Source of the DNA: Mycobacterium sp. SM1
GTDB lineage: Bacteria > Actinomycetota > Actinomycetes > Mycobacteriales > Mycobacteriaceae
NCBI RefSeq assembly: GCF_018361265.1
Contig: NZ_JAFLNH010000001.1
Location: 868,001 to 932,000, forward strand
Reading direction: 5' to 3'
DNA: 64,000 bases
Below are positions 35,958-44,644 of this stretch, one piece after another. The notes under the pieces are model-generated. The model worked only from the letters and a program-made list of their open reading frames with translations, was not told the origin of the DNA and did not search any database. A program made the translations under genes and the position numbers. The stretch's first letter is position 1. Each line of letters starts with the position of its first letter.

Positions 35958-36800
35958 TTAGAGATCTTCTCGCGCCGGCTCGGCCAGGCCCGGGTCGAAT
36001 TGCGATCGAGCGTTGACCGATGCGGCCGCTGCGGCAACGATCAGCGCCGCGTCCGAAGCGTGGCCTTTTGGGATCCGAATCGCTGCGCTGTCGGGGTCTT
36101 CGCGGTGGGCCATCAGCCAGTCGTAGAGCAGCCAGTCCAGGGCAGAGGCCAACACAACGTTGTCAACGTCGGGCGCAGTTGCCGCGGCGATGCAGGATTC
36201 GATAGCCTCGCGGTGCTCGCGGCGGGCGGCATCCTTGTTGACGCCGGAACTGTCGAAAAGAATCATCGACAATGTGAGCGGAAAGCGTTGTCCTGACTCG
36301 CATTCTAAAACCCATCGGCCGCCCTTCCATGGGTGCGCTGGGTCACTGTAACGCATCCGCGCGAATCCGCTGGCGATTCCGATCTCCGGGTCGTCGAGCT
36401 GGCCGTCCAAAGGGGCCGGGCCGAGAAGGCCCAGGGGCTGGCGAGCGCGGATCGAGAACAGTGCTGCCGTGCCGATAATTTGCCCCGCCCGCAGATCGGC
36501 GGCTATTTCAGTCGATTCGAGCGCTCGCGCAAAGTCACGACAGAGGTGATCAAGCCTGCGATACAGGATAATTAGTGCTTCACGTTCGTGGTCGTCCGGA
36601 TGTTTACCACCGCCGAGCAATTCCCCGAACCGTGCGGCGGCGATGATCAATGCGTCATCAAGGGCCTCAAGATGGGTGGCCACCAGCCGATCCGGCTCGT
36701 CATCGTCCAGGACCAGCTTCGGCAACGAGGTGGGCTTGTTGTCCGGTGTCACCCAGTAGAAGCCGATCTGGCCGTCACGCTGAACGATTCGGGGTCTCAC
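35958..36800 (-). CDS. Unknown protein at the end of the hydrogenase operon
   Basis: A 280-residue soluble protein, no membrane helix or known motif that I recognise. It starts GTG overlapping the stop of the DUF6390-type gene by four bases, so it is translated with it. Visible features are an acidic patch VLDDDEPDRLVATHLEALDD, a helical middle with RRLDHLCRDFARAL, and the segment HPWKGGRWVLECESGQRFPL. As last gene of a ~12.8-kb operon whose other members serve the [NiFe] hydrogenase, a link to that enzyme is inferred only from position. Confidence 0.7.
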   Translation of the reverse strand: MRPRIVQRDGQIGFYWVTPDNKPTSLPKLVLDDDEPDRLVATHLEALDDALIIAAARFGELLGGGKHPDDHEREALIILYRRLDHLCRDFARALESTEIAADLRAGQIIGTAALFSIRARQPLGLLGPAPLDGQLDDPEIGIASGFARMRYSDPAHPWKGGRWVLECESGQRFPLTLSMILFDSSGVNKDAARREHREAIESCIAAATAPDVDNVVLASALDWLLYDWLMAHREDPDSAAIRIPKGHASDAALIVAAAAASVNARSQFDPGLAEPAREDL

Positions 36801-37564
36801 GGTCGCTGCCTTGCCAGGCGCCGGTTGGTGACCCGGATCTGACGGTGTGTGCTCTGTGCCAGCTTGTCAACCTGCTGGGGCGTAAGGACATCGCATATCC
36901 TGCCCCAGTGTATGGCGACATGTTGACGGGGGGCCAGGCGAGGCAGACCGCTGTCGTCGTCGCCGCCGATCCCGATGTCACGGGCGATCGGTGCCGTCAA
37001 CCCTAGTTCGCTGCCGTTCCAGGATAATCGGCGAGAATGGACCGTAACGGTCGTAGCGTCGACAGACAGCACCTTTCCCCAGGTGATTCGGCAGTTGTCG
37101 AGCACGTTGAGTGGGTGCTCGTCGATGCCGCGGCCCAGCAGCCTGGTCCAGGGATAGACCCCGAAGACGTGAAAGCAGTGGTTGGCGGCCGCCTCGCATG
37201 CCAGCTCGGGGGTCAGATGCGCCCAGTAGTGGCCGGCCTGGGGGCCGATGATGGCGAGCAACTCGGCGGTAAACGCGCGCCGGTCGAGGCTCGCCCCGAC
37301 GCCCCCGCCGAGCCAGTAGGACTCGACGAGCCGGTAGTCCAGCGGGTCGGCGATACCGGTCATGCGGGAAAGCACCTGCAGGTAGGGCCAGGCGCCGGAA
37401 AACCTCGCCGCCGCGCTTCGCACGTCTTGGACCGACCCGTCGCGCAACGTCGCCCCCAGCGGCGGGCCGCAATAGCCCAGCGCGTTGGGGGCATAGGCGT
37501 AGCGGGCGAACATCTCCGCCCCCCGGCTAGCCCACCGGTCCACGGTCGGCGCCGCCACCGTCAC
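36797..37564 (-). CDS. DUF6390-type hydrogenase-locus protein
   Basis: A 255-residue protein beginning with GTG 37564, which overlaps the hypD stop as GTGA. The sequence MFARYAYAPNALGYCGPP and LVESYWLGGGVGASLD match what I remember of DUF6390, a family found beside hydrogenase maturation genes in actinobacteria. It has conserved Cys/His (YCGPP, ANHCFHVFGVYPW, VAIHWGRICDVL) that could bind a metal. No function is established. A longer upstream frame exists inside hypD but is not needed. Confidence 0.7.
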   Translation of the reverse strand: MTVAAPTVDRWASRGAEMFARYAYAPNALGYCGPPLGATLRDGSVQDVRSAAARFSGAWPYLQVLSRMTGIADPLDYRLVESYWLGGGVGASLDRRAFTAELLAIIGPQAGHYWAHLTPELACEAAANHCFHVFGVYPWTRLLGRGIDEHPLNVLDNCRITWGKVLSVDATTVTVHSRRLSWNGSELGLTAPIARDIGIGGDDDSGLPRLAPRQHVAIHWGRICDVLTPQQVDKLAQSTHRQIRVTNRRLARQRP

Positions 37565-38700
37565 GCCCGCCTTGGTGATCCCACCAGCTTGGCGGCGTCG
37601 CGGTGCATCCGGCCGAAGTTGTAGTAGGCCGCGCAAGCGCCCTCCGGTGAGACCATGCACGTGCCGATCGGGGTCTCCGGGGTGCATGCGGTTCCGAAAA
37701 CCTTGCATTCCCAAGGCTTGAGGACACCCTTGAGCACCTCACCGCACTGGCAGGCCTTCGGGTCGGCGACCCGCACACCGGGCATCTGGTAACGCAGCTC
37801 GGCGTCAAAGCCGGCGAAGTCGTCACGCAGGCGCAGCGCGCTTTGCGAAATAAACCCCAATCCCCGCCATTCGAAGTGCGGGCGCAGCGCAAACACCGTG
37901 CCCATCAGCGCCAGCGCCGCCGGGTTGCCGTTTTCGGGCACCACCCGCTGGTACTGGTTTTCCACCTGGCAGCGGCCCTCGCGGATCTGGCGCAGCAGCA
38001 TCGCCACCGACGCCAGGATGTCCAGCGGCTCAAAGCCGGACACCACCAGCGGCTTTCCGTAGACCTCGGGCACGAACCGATACGGTCGCACACCGACCAC
38101 CGTGGAGACATGCCCGGGCCCGATAAACCCCGACAGCCGCAAATCCGGTGAATCCAGGATGGCCTTGATCGGCGGAATGATCGTGACGTGGTTGCAAAAC
38201 ACGCTGAAATTGGTCACACCCAGCTCACGGGCCCGCACCAGCGTCACCGCGGTCGACGGCGCGGTGGTCTCGAAACCGACCGCGAAAAACACCACCTGCT
38301 TGCCCGGGTTATCCAGCGCGATCTTCAGCGCGTCCAGCGGCGAGTAGACAAACCGCACATCGGCGCCGCGGGCCTTGGCGTCCAGCAGGTTCCCGGTGGA
38401 GCCGGGTACCCGCATCATGTCGCCGAAGCAGGTGAAGACCATGCCGGGTTGCCCGGCCAGCCACATGGCGTCATCGATGCGGCCCATCGGGATCACGCAC
38501 ACCGGGCAACCCGGGCCGTGCACCAGCTCCACGTTCTCGGGCAGCAGATGCTCGATGCCGTGCCGGTAGATGGTGTGGGTGTGCCCGCCGCACACCTCCA
38601 TGAACTTGAAACGCTCACCCCCATCGCCGGCCAAATGCTCGATGGCCACCAGCAGTTTGCGCGCCGCCGCCGGATCCCGGAACTCGTCAACGAATTTCAT
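37561..38700 (-). CDS. hypD: Hydrogenase maturation protein HypD
   Basis: A 379-residue Fe-S protein that with HypC forms the scaffold where the Fe(CN)2CO group is assembled. Conserved motifs: FMEVCGGHTHTIYRHG, HGPGCPVCV, GFETTAPSTA, GFIGPGHVSTVVG and the C-terminal cysteine set ACQCGEVL ... CKVFGTACTPETPIGTCMVSPEGACAAYY. ATG 38700 has GGAAGGGGCAG upstream; longer frames are unsupported. Confidence 0.96.
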   Translation of the reverse strand: MKFVDEFRDPAAARKLLVAIEHLAGDGGERFKFMEVCGGHTHTIYRHGIEHLLPENVELVHGPGCPVCVIPMGRIDDAMWLAGQPGMVFTCFGDMMRVPGSTGNLLDAKARGADVRFVYSPLDALKIALDNPGKQVVFFAVGFETTAPSTAVTLVRARELGVTNFSVFCNHVTIIPPIKAILDSPDLRLSGFIGPGHVSTVVGVRPYRFVPEVYGKPLVVSGFEPLDILASVAMLLRQIREGRCQVENQYQRVVPENGNPAALALMGTVFALRPHFEWRGLGFISQSALRLRDDFAGFDAELRYQMPGVRVADPKACQCGEVLKGVLKPWECKVFGTACTPETPIGTCMVSPEGACAAYYNFGRMHRDAAKLVGSPRRA

Positions 38701-38716
38701 ATCTGCCCCTTCCCGG

Positions 38717-38989
38717 CTACACGATCGCCGAGGAGTCAAAGGCCGCCACCTCGGAGCTATAGGCATCCCCGAGCTTTTGGACCGCCGCCAGCGTGAGCAA
38801 CGCCTCGGTCTCGTCGATCTTGGCCATCGCGAAGCCGACATGCACCAGCACCCAGTCGTCGGGTTGGGGCATGTCGCCTTCCAGCAGCCGCACGCTAATC
38901 GTGCGCCGCACACCACTGACATCCACCGTCGCCAAATAGTTTTCCGGATCGCTGATCTGCACGATCCGCCCCGGAATCCCCAAACACAT
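38717..38989 (-). CDS. hypC: Hydrogenase maturation chaperone HypC (copy 1)
   Basis: A 90-residue HypC/HupF chaperone. The mature N-terminal cysteine follows the initiator Met (MCLGIPGRIVQI), the essential ligand that holds the iron group, so ATG 38989 is the start rather than 38998. The fold continues with VDVSGVRRTISVRLLEG and WVLVHVGFAMAKIDE. It precedes hypD by 16 bases. A second hypC lies at 40603. Confidence 0.95.
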   Translation of the reverse strand: MCLGIPGRIVQISDPENYLATVDVSGVRRTISVRLLEGDMPQPDDWVLVHVGFAMAKIDETEALLTLAAVQKLGDAYSSEVAAFDSSAIV

Positions 38990-39004
38990 GCGCGTCACGT
39001 CCTC

Positions 39005-40117
39005 TCAACAGATCCGCGGCAGCGGGTCACCAACGAGCATGTCCACGATGCGGGTACCCCCAAACCCGGTGCGCACCACCACGGTGTCCGCGGGCTCTGC
39101 GACGATCTGCCCGATCTCGGCCGCATCCGCGCCCAGCGGATGCGAGCGCAACGCCCCCAGCGCGGCTTCGGCCTCCCCCGGCGCCACCACCGCCAGGACC
39201 TTGCCCTCGTTGGCGACATACAGCGGGTCGATACCCAGCAGCTCACACGCGCCGGCGACCATCGGGCGCACCGGCAAGCGCTCCTCCTCGAGCACCACCC
39301 CCAAGCCGCACGCCCGCGCCAGCTCATTGCACACCGTGCCCACCCCCCCACGGGTGGGGTCACGCAGCCAGCGCGTCGACGGCGCCGCCGCCAGCAGCAA
39401 CTCCACCAGCGGGCTCACCGAGGCGGTATCAGAGCGGATATCGGCCTCCAAAGCCAAATCCCCGCGGGCCAGCATCACCGCCATCCCGTGATCACCCATC
39501 GACCCGGAGAGCAGCACCTTATCACCCGCGCGCACCGACCCCGCGGACAGCCGCCGACCCTCGGGAATAACACCGGCGCCCGTGGTGGTGATAAACACCC
39601 CATCGGCCGCGCCCCTAGGAACCACCTTGGTGTCCCCGGTGACGATCTGCACACCGGTTTGCGCGGCCGCCGCCGCCATGTCGGCCACGATGTCTTTCAG
39701 CTCCGCGATCGCAAAACCCTCCTCGAGCACAAACGCCGCCGAGATCCACTGCGGCACCGCCCCGGCCACCGCGAGGTCGTTGGCCGTGCCACACACGGCC
39801 AACTCGCCGATCGAACCGCCCGGAAACCACCTGGGCTGCACCACAAATGAATCAGTGGAGATCGCCACGCGCTCACCACTCGGCAACCCCAGGACCGCGC
39901 TATCACCCAGCGACTCCAGCAGCGGGTTACGAAACGCCTCCACAAACACCGCATCCACCAAAGCCGCCGAAGCCTTGCCACCAGCACCGTGCGCCAAGGT
40001 CACATGCTCATCAAGCAGGCGCGGACGGCGCCGGCGAAACGACTCGATCCGCTCGATCACCTGACTCTCATCGAATCCCGGGCCCGACGCCTTGTAGTGG
40101 CCGATCGCCTTATCCAT
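39005..40117 (-). CDS. hypE: Hydrogenase maturation protein HypE
   Basis: A 370-residue ATPase of the PurM-like fold that dehydrates a C-terminal thiocarbamate to thiocyanate, the cyanide donor. The obligatory C-terminal PRIC is present (ends DPLPRIC), as are LAHGAGGKAS and STDSFVVQPRWFPGG and the RDPTRGGVG loop. The carbamoyl donor step needs HypF, which is not in the window. ATG 40117 is the best start, yielding DKAIGHYKAS at the N-terminus. Confidence 0.95.
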   Translation of the reverse strand: MDKAIGHYKASGPGFDESQVIERIESFRRRRPRLLDEHVTLAHGAGGKASAALVDAVFVEAFRNPLLESLGDSAVLGLPSGERVAISTDSFVVQPRWFPGGSIGELAVCGTANDLAVAGAVPQWISAAFVLEEGFAIAELKDIVADMAAAAAQTGVQIVTGDTKVVPRGAADGVFITTTGAGVIPEGRRLSAGSVRAGDKVLLSGSMGDHGMAVMLARGDLALEADIRSDTASVSPLVELLLAAAPSTRWLRDPTRGGVGTVCNELARACGLGVVLEEERLPVRPMVAGACELLGIDPLYVANEGKVLAVVAPGEAEAALGALRSHPLGADAAEIGQIVAEPADTVVVRTGFGGTRIVDMLVGDPLPRIC

Positions 40118-40602
40118 CGTCAACACTCGCCCCTGGTTGAGGCGCCGGCAGCGCCGGCAGTGCCGGCGCCGCCTCATGCGATGCGCACCCTGCGAACCCG
40201 CCCACACCACGCGCATCGATGCCGGTGCCGGTGCCAAACGAACCGCCGCCAGAGCACGCACTCTCGCCGGCCCTGGTCTGAACCGATGCGGCCGGCCCAC
40301 CCACAGCCGCCGGTGGCGGGTGCCCATCACCGTCTGGAACCCGCGCCGCGCCCGTGCGCGCGGCCGTTCGGCTCGAGAGGCCGGGGCGCTCGAGGCAGAC
40401 CGTGCCTAAATCCGGAGCGTTCACTGCGCCGGTAACGCGCCCTTGCCAACAGTCACCGGATGCGCGAGCACTGCAAAGCGCCGCGGGTATCGCGGCCGCG
40501 CCGTCGACCACCCCGTCGCACCACCGAAACATCATGGCGCCAAAGCCAGGGGCGCGCAGGCGAAATCAGCGGACGGGCCCTCTTCGATCCGCACGGGCGC
40601 CC
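40118..40602. other. 485-bp gap inside the hyp operon, no convincing gene
   Basis: Between hypE and the second hypC lies an unusually large gap for this tight operon. It contains open frames on both strands (for example 40110-40535 minus), but their composition is Ala/Arg/Pro/Gly noise with no motif, no ribosome site and no conserved start. It may be a decayed gene or carry an internal promoter. Confidence 0.6.
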
Positions 40603-40851
40603 TCATGCCGTCGGCCGATCACCAAACACACCATACTCACGCATGGTGACCAGTGTTTGCAGCGCCGCGGTCTCGTCGATGCGAGTCAGGGCGAACCCGG
40701 CGTGCACGATGGTGTAGTCGCCGACCTGAAGGTCCGGAAGGTACGCCAGACAGGCGGTCCTCACCTCGCCGGGAAACCGGACCTTGGCGAACCGCCCGCC
40801 GTCGGCGGCATCCCAGATCTCGGTGATCCTGCCCGGTATGGCTAAACACAT
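40603..40851 (-). CDS. Hydrogenase maturation chaperone HypC (copy 2)
   Basis: An 82-residue HypC homologue starting MCLAIPGRITEIWDA with the essential Cys2, then VRFPGEVRTACLAYLPDL and GDYTIVHAGFALTRIDE. ATG 40851 follows AAAGGATAGGG. It differs clearly from the copy at 38717 (about half the residues), so they may serve different steps, for example one delivering to HucL and one working with HypD, as HypC and HybG do in E. coli. This is inference. Confidence 0.93.
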   Translation of the reverse strand: MCLAIPGRITEIWDAADGGRFAKVRFPGEVRTACLAYLPDLQVGDYTIVHAGFALTRIDETAALQTLVTMREYGVFGDRPTA

Positions 40852-40861
40852 CGCGTGATCC

Positions 40862-40981
40862 CTATCCTTTCGTCGGCTTCGGTGCGTGGCAGAACGCCCA
40901 CCGCCCGGCGGCCGGTGGCTCCGCGGCGCTGCGGGTCGACCCGGCCGGGGTCCAGCGCTGCCACATCGGGAAGTCAGCCAT
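40862..40981 (-). CDS. Small protein coupled to the NHL gene (39 aa)
   Basis: The ATG at 40981 overlaps the NHL gene's stop as ATGGCTGA, and the ORF reads MADFPMWQRWTPAGSTRSAA, then ends GRWAFCHAPKPTKG, stopping 10 bases before hypC copy 2. Exactly the same ATGGCTGA overlap joins 44378-44644 to the TPR gene, which supports real translation. Trp-rich start and one Cys-His pair; no family known to me. Confidence 0.5.
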   Translation of the reverse strand: MADFPMWQRWTPAGSTRSAAEPPAAGRWAFCHAPKPTKG

Positions 40982-42200
40982 CGTGGTGCCGCGCAGCGCA
41001 CTCCCGGGAGGGCCCGCGCCCCCAGATAACCACCCGATTGTTGCCGGAGTCGGCCACCGCCAGCCGATCGCCCCGCAACCACAGCCCATAGGGCCAGCAC
41101 AATGTGTCGGAGGTGACGCGACTCCAGCGGTTTTCGCCGTTGGCGCCGAAATTCGGCTGCGCCAGCACGAAATCGGCGCCGCGCCCGTCGAGCGGGACGC
41201 CGTCCCACAACAGGATCCGGTTGTTGGCGGTGTCCGCCACCGCCAGCCGATCGACGTCACCTTGGGTGTCCAGGCTCAGCGCGTAGGGGAAGCGAAACCG
41301 GTTCCCGCACTGCGGGCCGTAGGGCCATTCCCGCGCGGTGGCGAAGTCGGGCTGGCCGATCAGCAGATCGGCATCACGGTCGTGGGCCGGAGGCGGGGAC
41401 CAGCCCAGCACCCGGTGGTTGCCGGCGTCGGCGACCAGCAGCAGGTCGTTTCGGCCGGCGATGTCGTGCGGCCACCGGAAGCTGGCCGGGCCCACCTGAT
41501 CGCCGCGGTTTTCCCCGCGGCTGGCCGGGTCGGGCTGACCGAGAACGATGTCCGCCGGCCGTCCCGGCTCCGGAATCCCGCCGTCCCAGCCGAGAACCCG
41601 CCGGTTACCGGTGTCGGCGACCCAGAACCGGGAGGCCACGACGGCGATTCCGAAAGGCCAGTACAGCGAGGACGCCGAGCAGGCAGCGCCCGCGTTGGGC
41701 TCGACCGTCCCGGTGTCCGGTTGACCAAGAACAAGGTCGGGCGGGGTGGAGCTGGTTTGAGGGATGTCGTTCCAGATCAAGATGCGGTGATGCCACGCGT
41801 CGGCGACGAGCAGGCGCCCGTCGTGCACGAGCACTCCGGTGGGCAGGTTCATCCCGTTCTCGGGACCGCGGCCCGCGGCGGCACGGCCCTCCGTGGCGCC
41901 ATCGGGCTGGCCGAGCACGACGTCGGCGGGCTGCTCGTCTGCTGTCGGCAGCTCATGCCAGATGAGCACCCGGTGGTTGCCCGAGTCGGCAACCACCAGG
42001 CGGCGTTCGTCGATGAAAACGCCGCGCGGGGAATACAGCCACGCCATGGATGGTGTGGCGGCCGGCAGCGCCAGCCCGCCGGGGGCGGGGGCGCCCAGCC
42101 ACACCAGCGGCGACCAGCCGCCGCATAGATCCGCGCCCGCAGCGCCGGCGGTTCCCGACACCGGTTCTGTGGGGGTGATCCGAGCGGTCAGCGACGTCAC
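40974..42200 (-). CDS. NHL-repeat beta-propeller protein of the Huc operon
   Basis: A 408-residue protein with six clear NHL repeats, each with an ADSGNHRVLIW-type strand followed ~15 residues later by DVVLGQPD, enough for a six-bladed propeller. The six strands read ADSGNHRVLIW, ADAWHHRILIW, ADTGNRRVLGW, ADAGNHRVLGW, ADTANNRILLW and ADSGNNRVVIW. No signal peptide. GTG 42200 overlaps the stop of the Rieske gene by four bases. NHL proteins accompany group 2a hydrogenases in mycobacteria, role unproven; a scaffold is likely. Confidence 0.88.
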   Translation of the reverse strand: MTSLTARITPTEPVSGTAGAAGADLCGGWSPLVWLGAPAPGGLALPAATPSMAWLYSPRGVFIDERRLVVADSGNHRVLIWHELPTADEQPADVVLGQPDGATEGRAAAGRGPENGMNLPTGVLVHDGRLLVADAWHHRILIWNDIPQTSSTPPDLVLGQPDTGTVEPNAGAACSASSLYWPFGIAVVASRFWVADTGNRRVLGWDGGIPEPGRPADIVLGQPDPASRGENRGDQVGPASFRWPHDIAGRNDLLLVADAGNHRVLGWSPPPAHDRDADLLIGQPDFATAREWPYGPQCGNRFRFPYALSLDTQGDVDRLAVADTANNRILLWDGVPLDGRGADFVLAQPNFGANGENRWSRVTSDTLCWPYGLWLRGDRLAVADSGNNRVVIWGRGPSRECAARHHDG

Positions 42201-43111
42201 GCGCCCACCCGTATCCACAATCGGCCGCCGTCGACGCGCAGGGGTAGCTGCTCGAGCTGCGCCTCGGGTGCGCTGAGGCATTCGCCGGACGCGGCGTCGT
42301 AGCAGAAGCCATGCCACGGGCAGGTCAGGGTGCCGTTGTCGACGTCGAGCACCGCGTTGTCCAACGGCATCGCCTGGTGGGCACATTCGTTGACGTAGGC
42401 GGTCAGCCTGCCGTCGATGTTGACCACGAGAACCGAGATCTGCCTCCCGGACACCGGAGTGGTCAACGACACCGCGGCGAGATCTCCCTCGGGGATCTCT
42501 GTCGCCGCGCCCGCGTCGACCCAGCCGTCTTCGGCCGGGTGGCGAGTGGCGAACAGCGCACTCACCGGGACCAGCGTGGGCTCCGGCTCATCCGGCAGCA
42601 CCTGCACCCTGGTGATCCCCGGGACACCCTCGACCAGTGCGGTTTCCACCATGTTGCGCAGCGTCACCGACGACATCGAGCAGCCGTTGCAGGCGCCCTG
42701 CAGCCGCACGTACGCGGTGCCGTCCTCGATGCGCACCAGGGTCACGTCGCCGCCGTGGCCCTGCAGCTGCGGGCGCACCGACTGCAGCACCCGGCCGGCC
42801 TGCGTCATCGGGTCGGGCCGCACGATCTCGTGCAACGAAAACAGCAGGCGCACCACGGGGTCGTCCACCAGCTCGAACAACACCGCGCGGGCAGCGTCAT
42901 CGGCCCGCAGGCGTCGCACGATCGTGACCAGCCCCGCCCGGTGAATGGCTTCGATCGCGGCTTTCAGGTTTTCGGCGACCGCACGTGACGACGGGTCGAG
43001 CTGCCGCACCGCGGCGATGGCGTCATCGACCCGTTTGGCCAGCTCCTCGAAGCCGGGTTCCGGCGGGGTTGTCGCTGGGGCCCGCGACATTTCGGCTATC
43101 TCTGTTGTCAT
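42197..43111 (-). CDS. hucE: NifU-Rieske fusion protein, HucE-like
   Basis: A 304-residue two-domain Fe-S protein. The middle is a NifU C-terminal domain (LQGHGGDVTLVRIEDGTAYV then GACNGCSMSS with CxxC), and the C-terminus a Rieske domain with CAHQAMPL and CPWHGFCYDAASGEC, binding a 2Fe-2S cluster by Cys-His/Cys-His. The Rieske protein of the M. smegmatis group 2a operon has been proposed to link Huc to the respiratory chain; the NifU part may instead load clusters. Stop overlaps the NHL start and its start overlaps the TPR stop. Confidence 0.9.
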   Translation of the reverse strand: MTTEIAEMSRAPATTPPEPGFEELAKRVDDAIAAVRQLDPSSRAVAENLKAAIEAIHRAGLVTIVRRLRADDAARAVLFELVDDPVVRLLFSLHEIVRPDPMTQAGRVLQSVRPQLQGHGGDVTLVRIEDGTAYVRLQGACNGCSMSSVTLRNMVETALVEGVPGITRVQVLPDEPEPTLVPVSALFATRHPAEDGWVDAGAATEIPEGDLAAVSLTTPVSGRQISVLVVNIDGRLTAYVNECAHQAMPLDNAVLDVDNGTLTCPWHGFCYDAASGECLSAPEAQLEQLPLRVDGGRLWIRVGA

Positions 43112-44385
43112 GATGCCCTCCCGTTGCCGTTCGTTTTGGAAAGCATTGTCTGGCGCGCGATTTCATCGAGCACGCCGCGCACAGCGCGTACCGACTCGTT
43201 GTCGCCGAGTTCTTCGAACAAGAACCGGGCTTCGTAGAGTTTGGCTTTGGCGTCGTCGAACACCCCCAGATGCGCCAGCACGTTGCCCTGATTGGCCAGC
43301 ACTCTGGCGCGGCCGAGCGGATCGGTCGCGCGGTCCCGGGTTGCTAGCACCCCCTCGTATAGTTCGACCGCTTCGACCAGGTTGTCGGCGTGGTGCCGCG
43401 AGGGCGTGTACACCAGGGAGTTCGCCAGGTTCAGCTGAACGCTGGCCCATTCCCGCGGATGCTGGTCGCGGGTGTAGACGGTCAGCGCCGATCGCAGCGA
43501 CTGCGCGGCCACGCCCAGTCGCAGCTGGCTGGACGCCTCGACCATCGGCATGGTCAGATACGCCGCCGCCAGCCCGGCATGCGCCGCCGCCCATACCAGC
43601 GGCGCGTCGTCCCGGGTGATCAGCTGCAGCGCCGAATGATAGTGCGGGATCGCCTTTGCCAGCAGCGCCGGATTGGACTGCGCCTGCTCGTGCAGCACGG
43701 TGGCCAGGCATAGGTGGATCTCGGCACGGGCGGTGTGCAGGCCGTCGGCGCCGTCGAGTGCCCGCAGCGCGCGGCGCAGCCTTGCCTCGCAGCTGGGGTC
43801 GGCGGTGTCGCGGCAGATCGCCGCCGCGGCGCCGAGCAGGACGCCGGCCAGCGGTGCGCAGGCGGGGAGGGCAGCCTCGATCGCCCGATCGAGCAGCCCG
43901 ATCGCGGTCTCGCTCTCGCCGTCGTCGAGCGCGCGCGTTGCCTGGGCCGCCAACACGGCCGCGGCCAATTCGCCATCTGCGGCGCCGCATTCGGGTGGCA
44001 GCTCGCTCCGCCCGAGCATGAACAGCACGATGTCCACCAGGACCGCGAACTCGCCGAGAGCGCCACGCAGGCTGTCGGGATCTTCGCCGGCGGGGTCGAG
44101 AACGAAGCGGTTGTACCGCGTCACTGGGTCGTCGGCGCCTGACCTCAGCGCCGCGATCGCGGCCTCTCGCTGCCCGCCGAGGGCGAGCGCGTGGGCGTGC
44201 AGGGCCGGCGGCCAGGTTTGGGGGAGCCGGCCGGCCAGCATCTCCCGGCGGACCGCCTCGGTGTCTGCACCGGCGGGGATCAGCAGGTAGCCCAGCGGGA
44301 GCGGGAACAAGCCCAGCGGCTGCGGCCGAACCGGCGGGCTCGGCGAGGCCGCGGCCGAAGTGGAGGTGATGTCTGCCTCAGCCAT
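43108..44385 (-). CDS. Tetratricopeptide-type helical repeat protein
   Basis: A 425-residue, Ala/Leu-rich helical protein with TPR-like units such as AGLAAAYLTMPMVEASSQLR, SVQLNLANSLVYTPS and RARVLANQGNVLAHLGVFDD, and a Pro-rich N-terminus (PSPPVRPQPLGLFPLP). TPR proteins act as assembly platforms. It is coupled on both sides: its ATG 44385 overlaps the previous stop by ATGGCTGA, and its stop overlaps the NifU-Rieske start. A matching TPR gene occurs in other mycobacterial huc operons by recollection. Confidence 0.82.
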   Translation of the reverse strand: MAEADITSTSAAASPSPPVRPQPLGLFPLPLGYLLIPAGADTEAVRREMLAGRLPQTWPPALHAHALALGGQREAAIAALRSGADDPVTRYNRFVLDPAGEDPDSLRGALGEFAVLVDIVLFMLGRSELPPECGAADGELAAAVLAAQATRALDDGESETAIGLLDRAIEAALPACAPLAGVLLGAAAAICRDTADPSCEARLRRALRALDGADGLHTARAEIHLCLATVLHEQAQSNPALLAKAIPHYHSALQLITRDDAPLVWAAAHAGLAAAYLTMPMVEASSQLRLGVAAQSLRSALTVYTRDQHPREWASVQLNLANSLVYTPSRHHADNLVEAVELYEGVLATRDRATDPLGRARVLANQGNVLAHLGVFDDAKAKLYEARFLFEELGDNESVRAVRGVLDEIARQTMLSKTNGNGRAS

Positions 44386-44644
44386 GCAGTGGTCCTCGTA
44401 GGTCACGTTCGGCGGCTCGTTTGATCAGCCGGGCCGATAGCTCTGCGCGGGCCCGGGTGTAGTAGTAGGTCTCAATCCGTTTGCGCAGCACGCCGTCGGC
44501 GAACACGACGACGATGTCCACGGCCCACCGGCCCCGCTCCTCGACCACCACGGTCTGCACGTCCAGAGCGTCGGGGGCTGGGCTAGCCGCCCGACGCGCC
44601 GGGTGATGCCCGCCGGTATGCGGCTCCTCGGTCACGATCATCAC
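44378..44644 (-). CDS. Unknown 88-residue protein of the Huc operon
   Basis: A small alpha/beta protein: VQTVVVEERGRWAVDIVVVF is a predicted beta hairpin and RKRIETYYYTRARAELSARLIKRAAERD a basic helix. No family recognised. Its ATG overlaps the protease stop (ATGA) and its stop overlaps the TPR start, so it is certainly translated in this operon. Maturation or assembly accessory is the best guess. Confidence 0.75.
   Translation of the reverse strand: MMIVTEEPHTGGHHPARRAASPAPDALDVQTVVVEERGRWAVDIVVVFADGVLRKRIETYYYTRARAELSARLIKRAAERDLRGPLHG

Noticed and set aside
40110..40535. Minus-strand 141-codon open frame in the hyp operon gap
   Set aside because: Composition is typical of antisense or noise in high-GC DNA, it overlaps the hypE start, and has no ribosome site or family motif.
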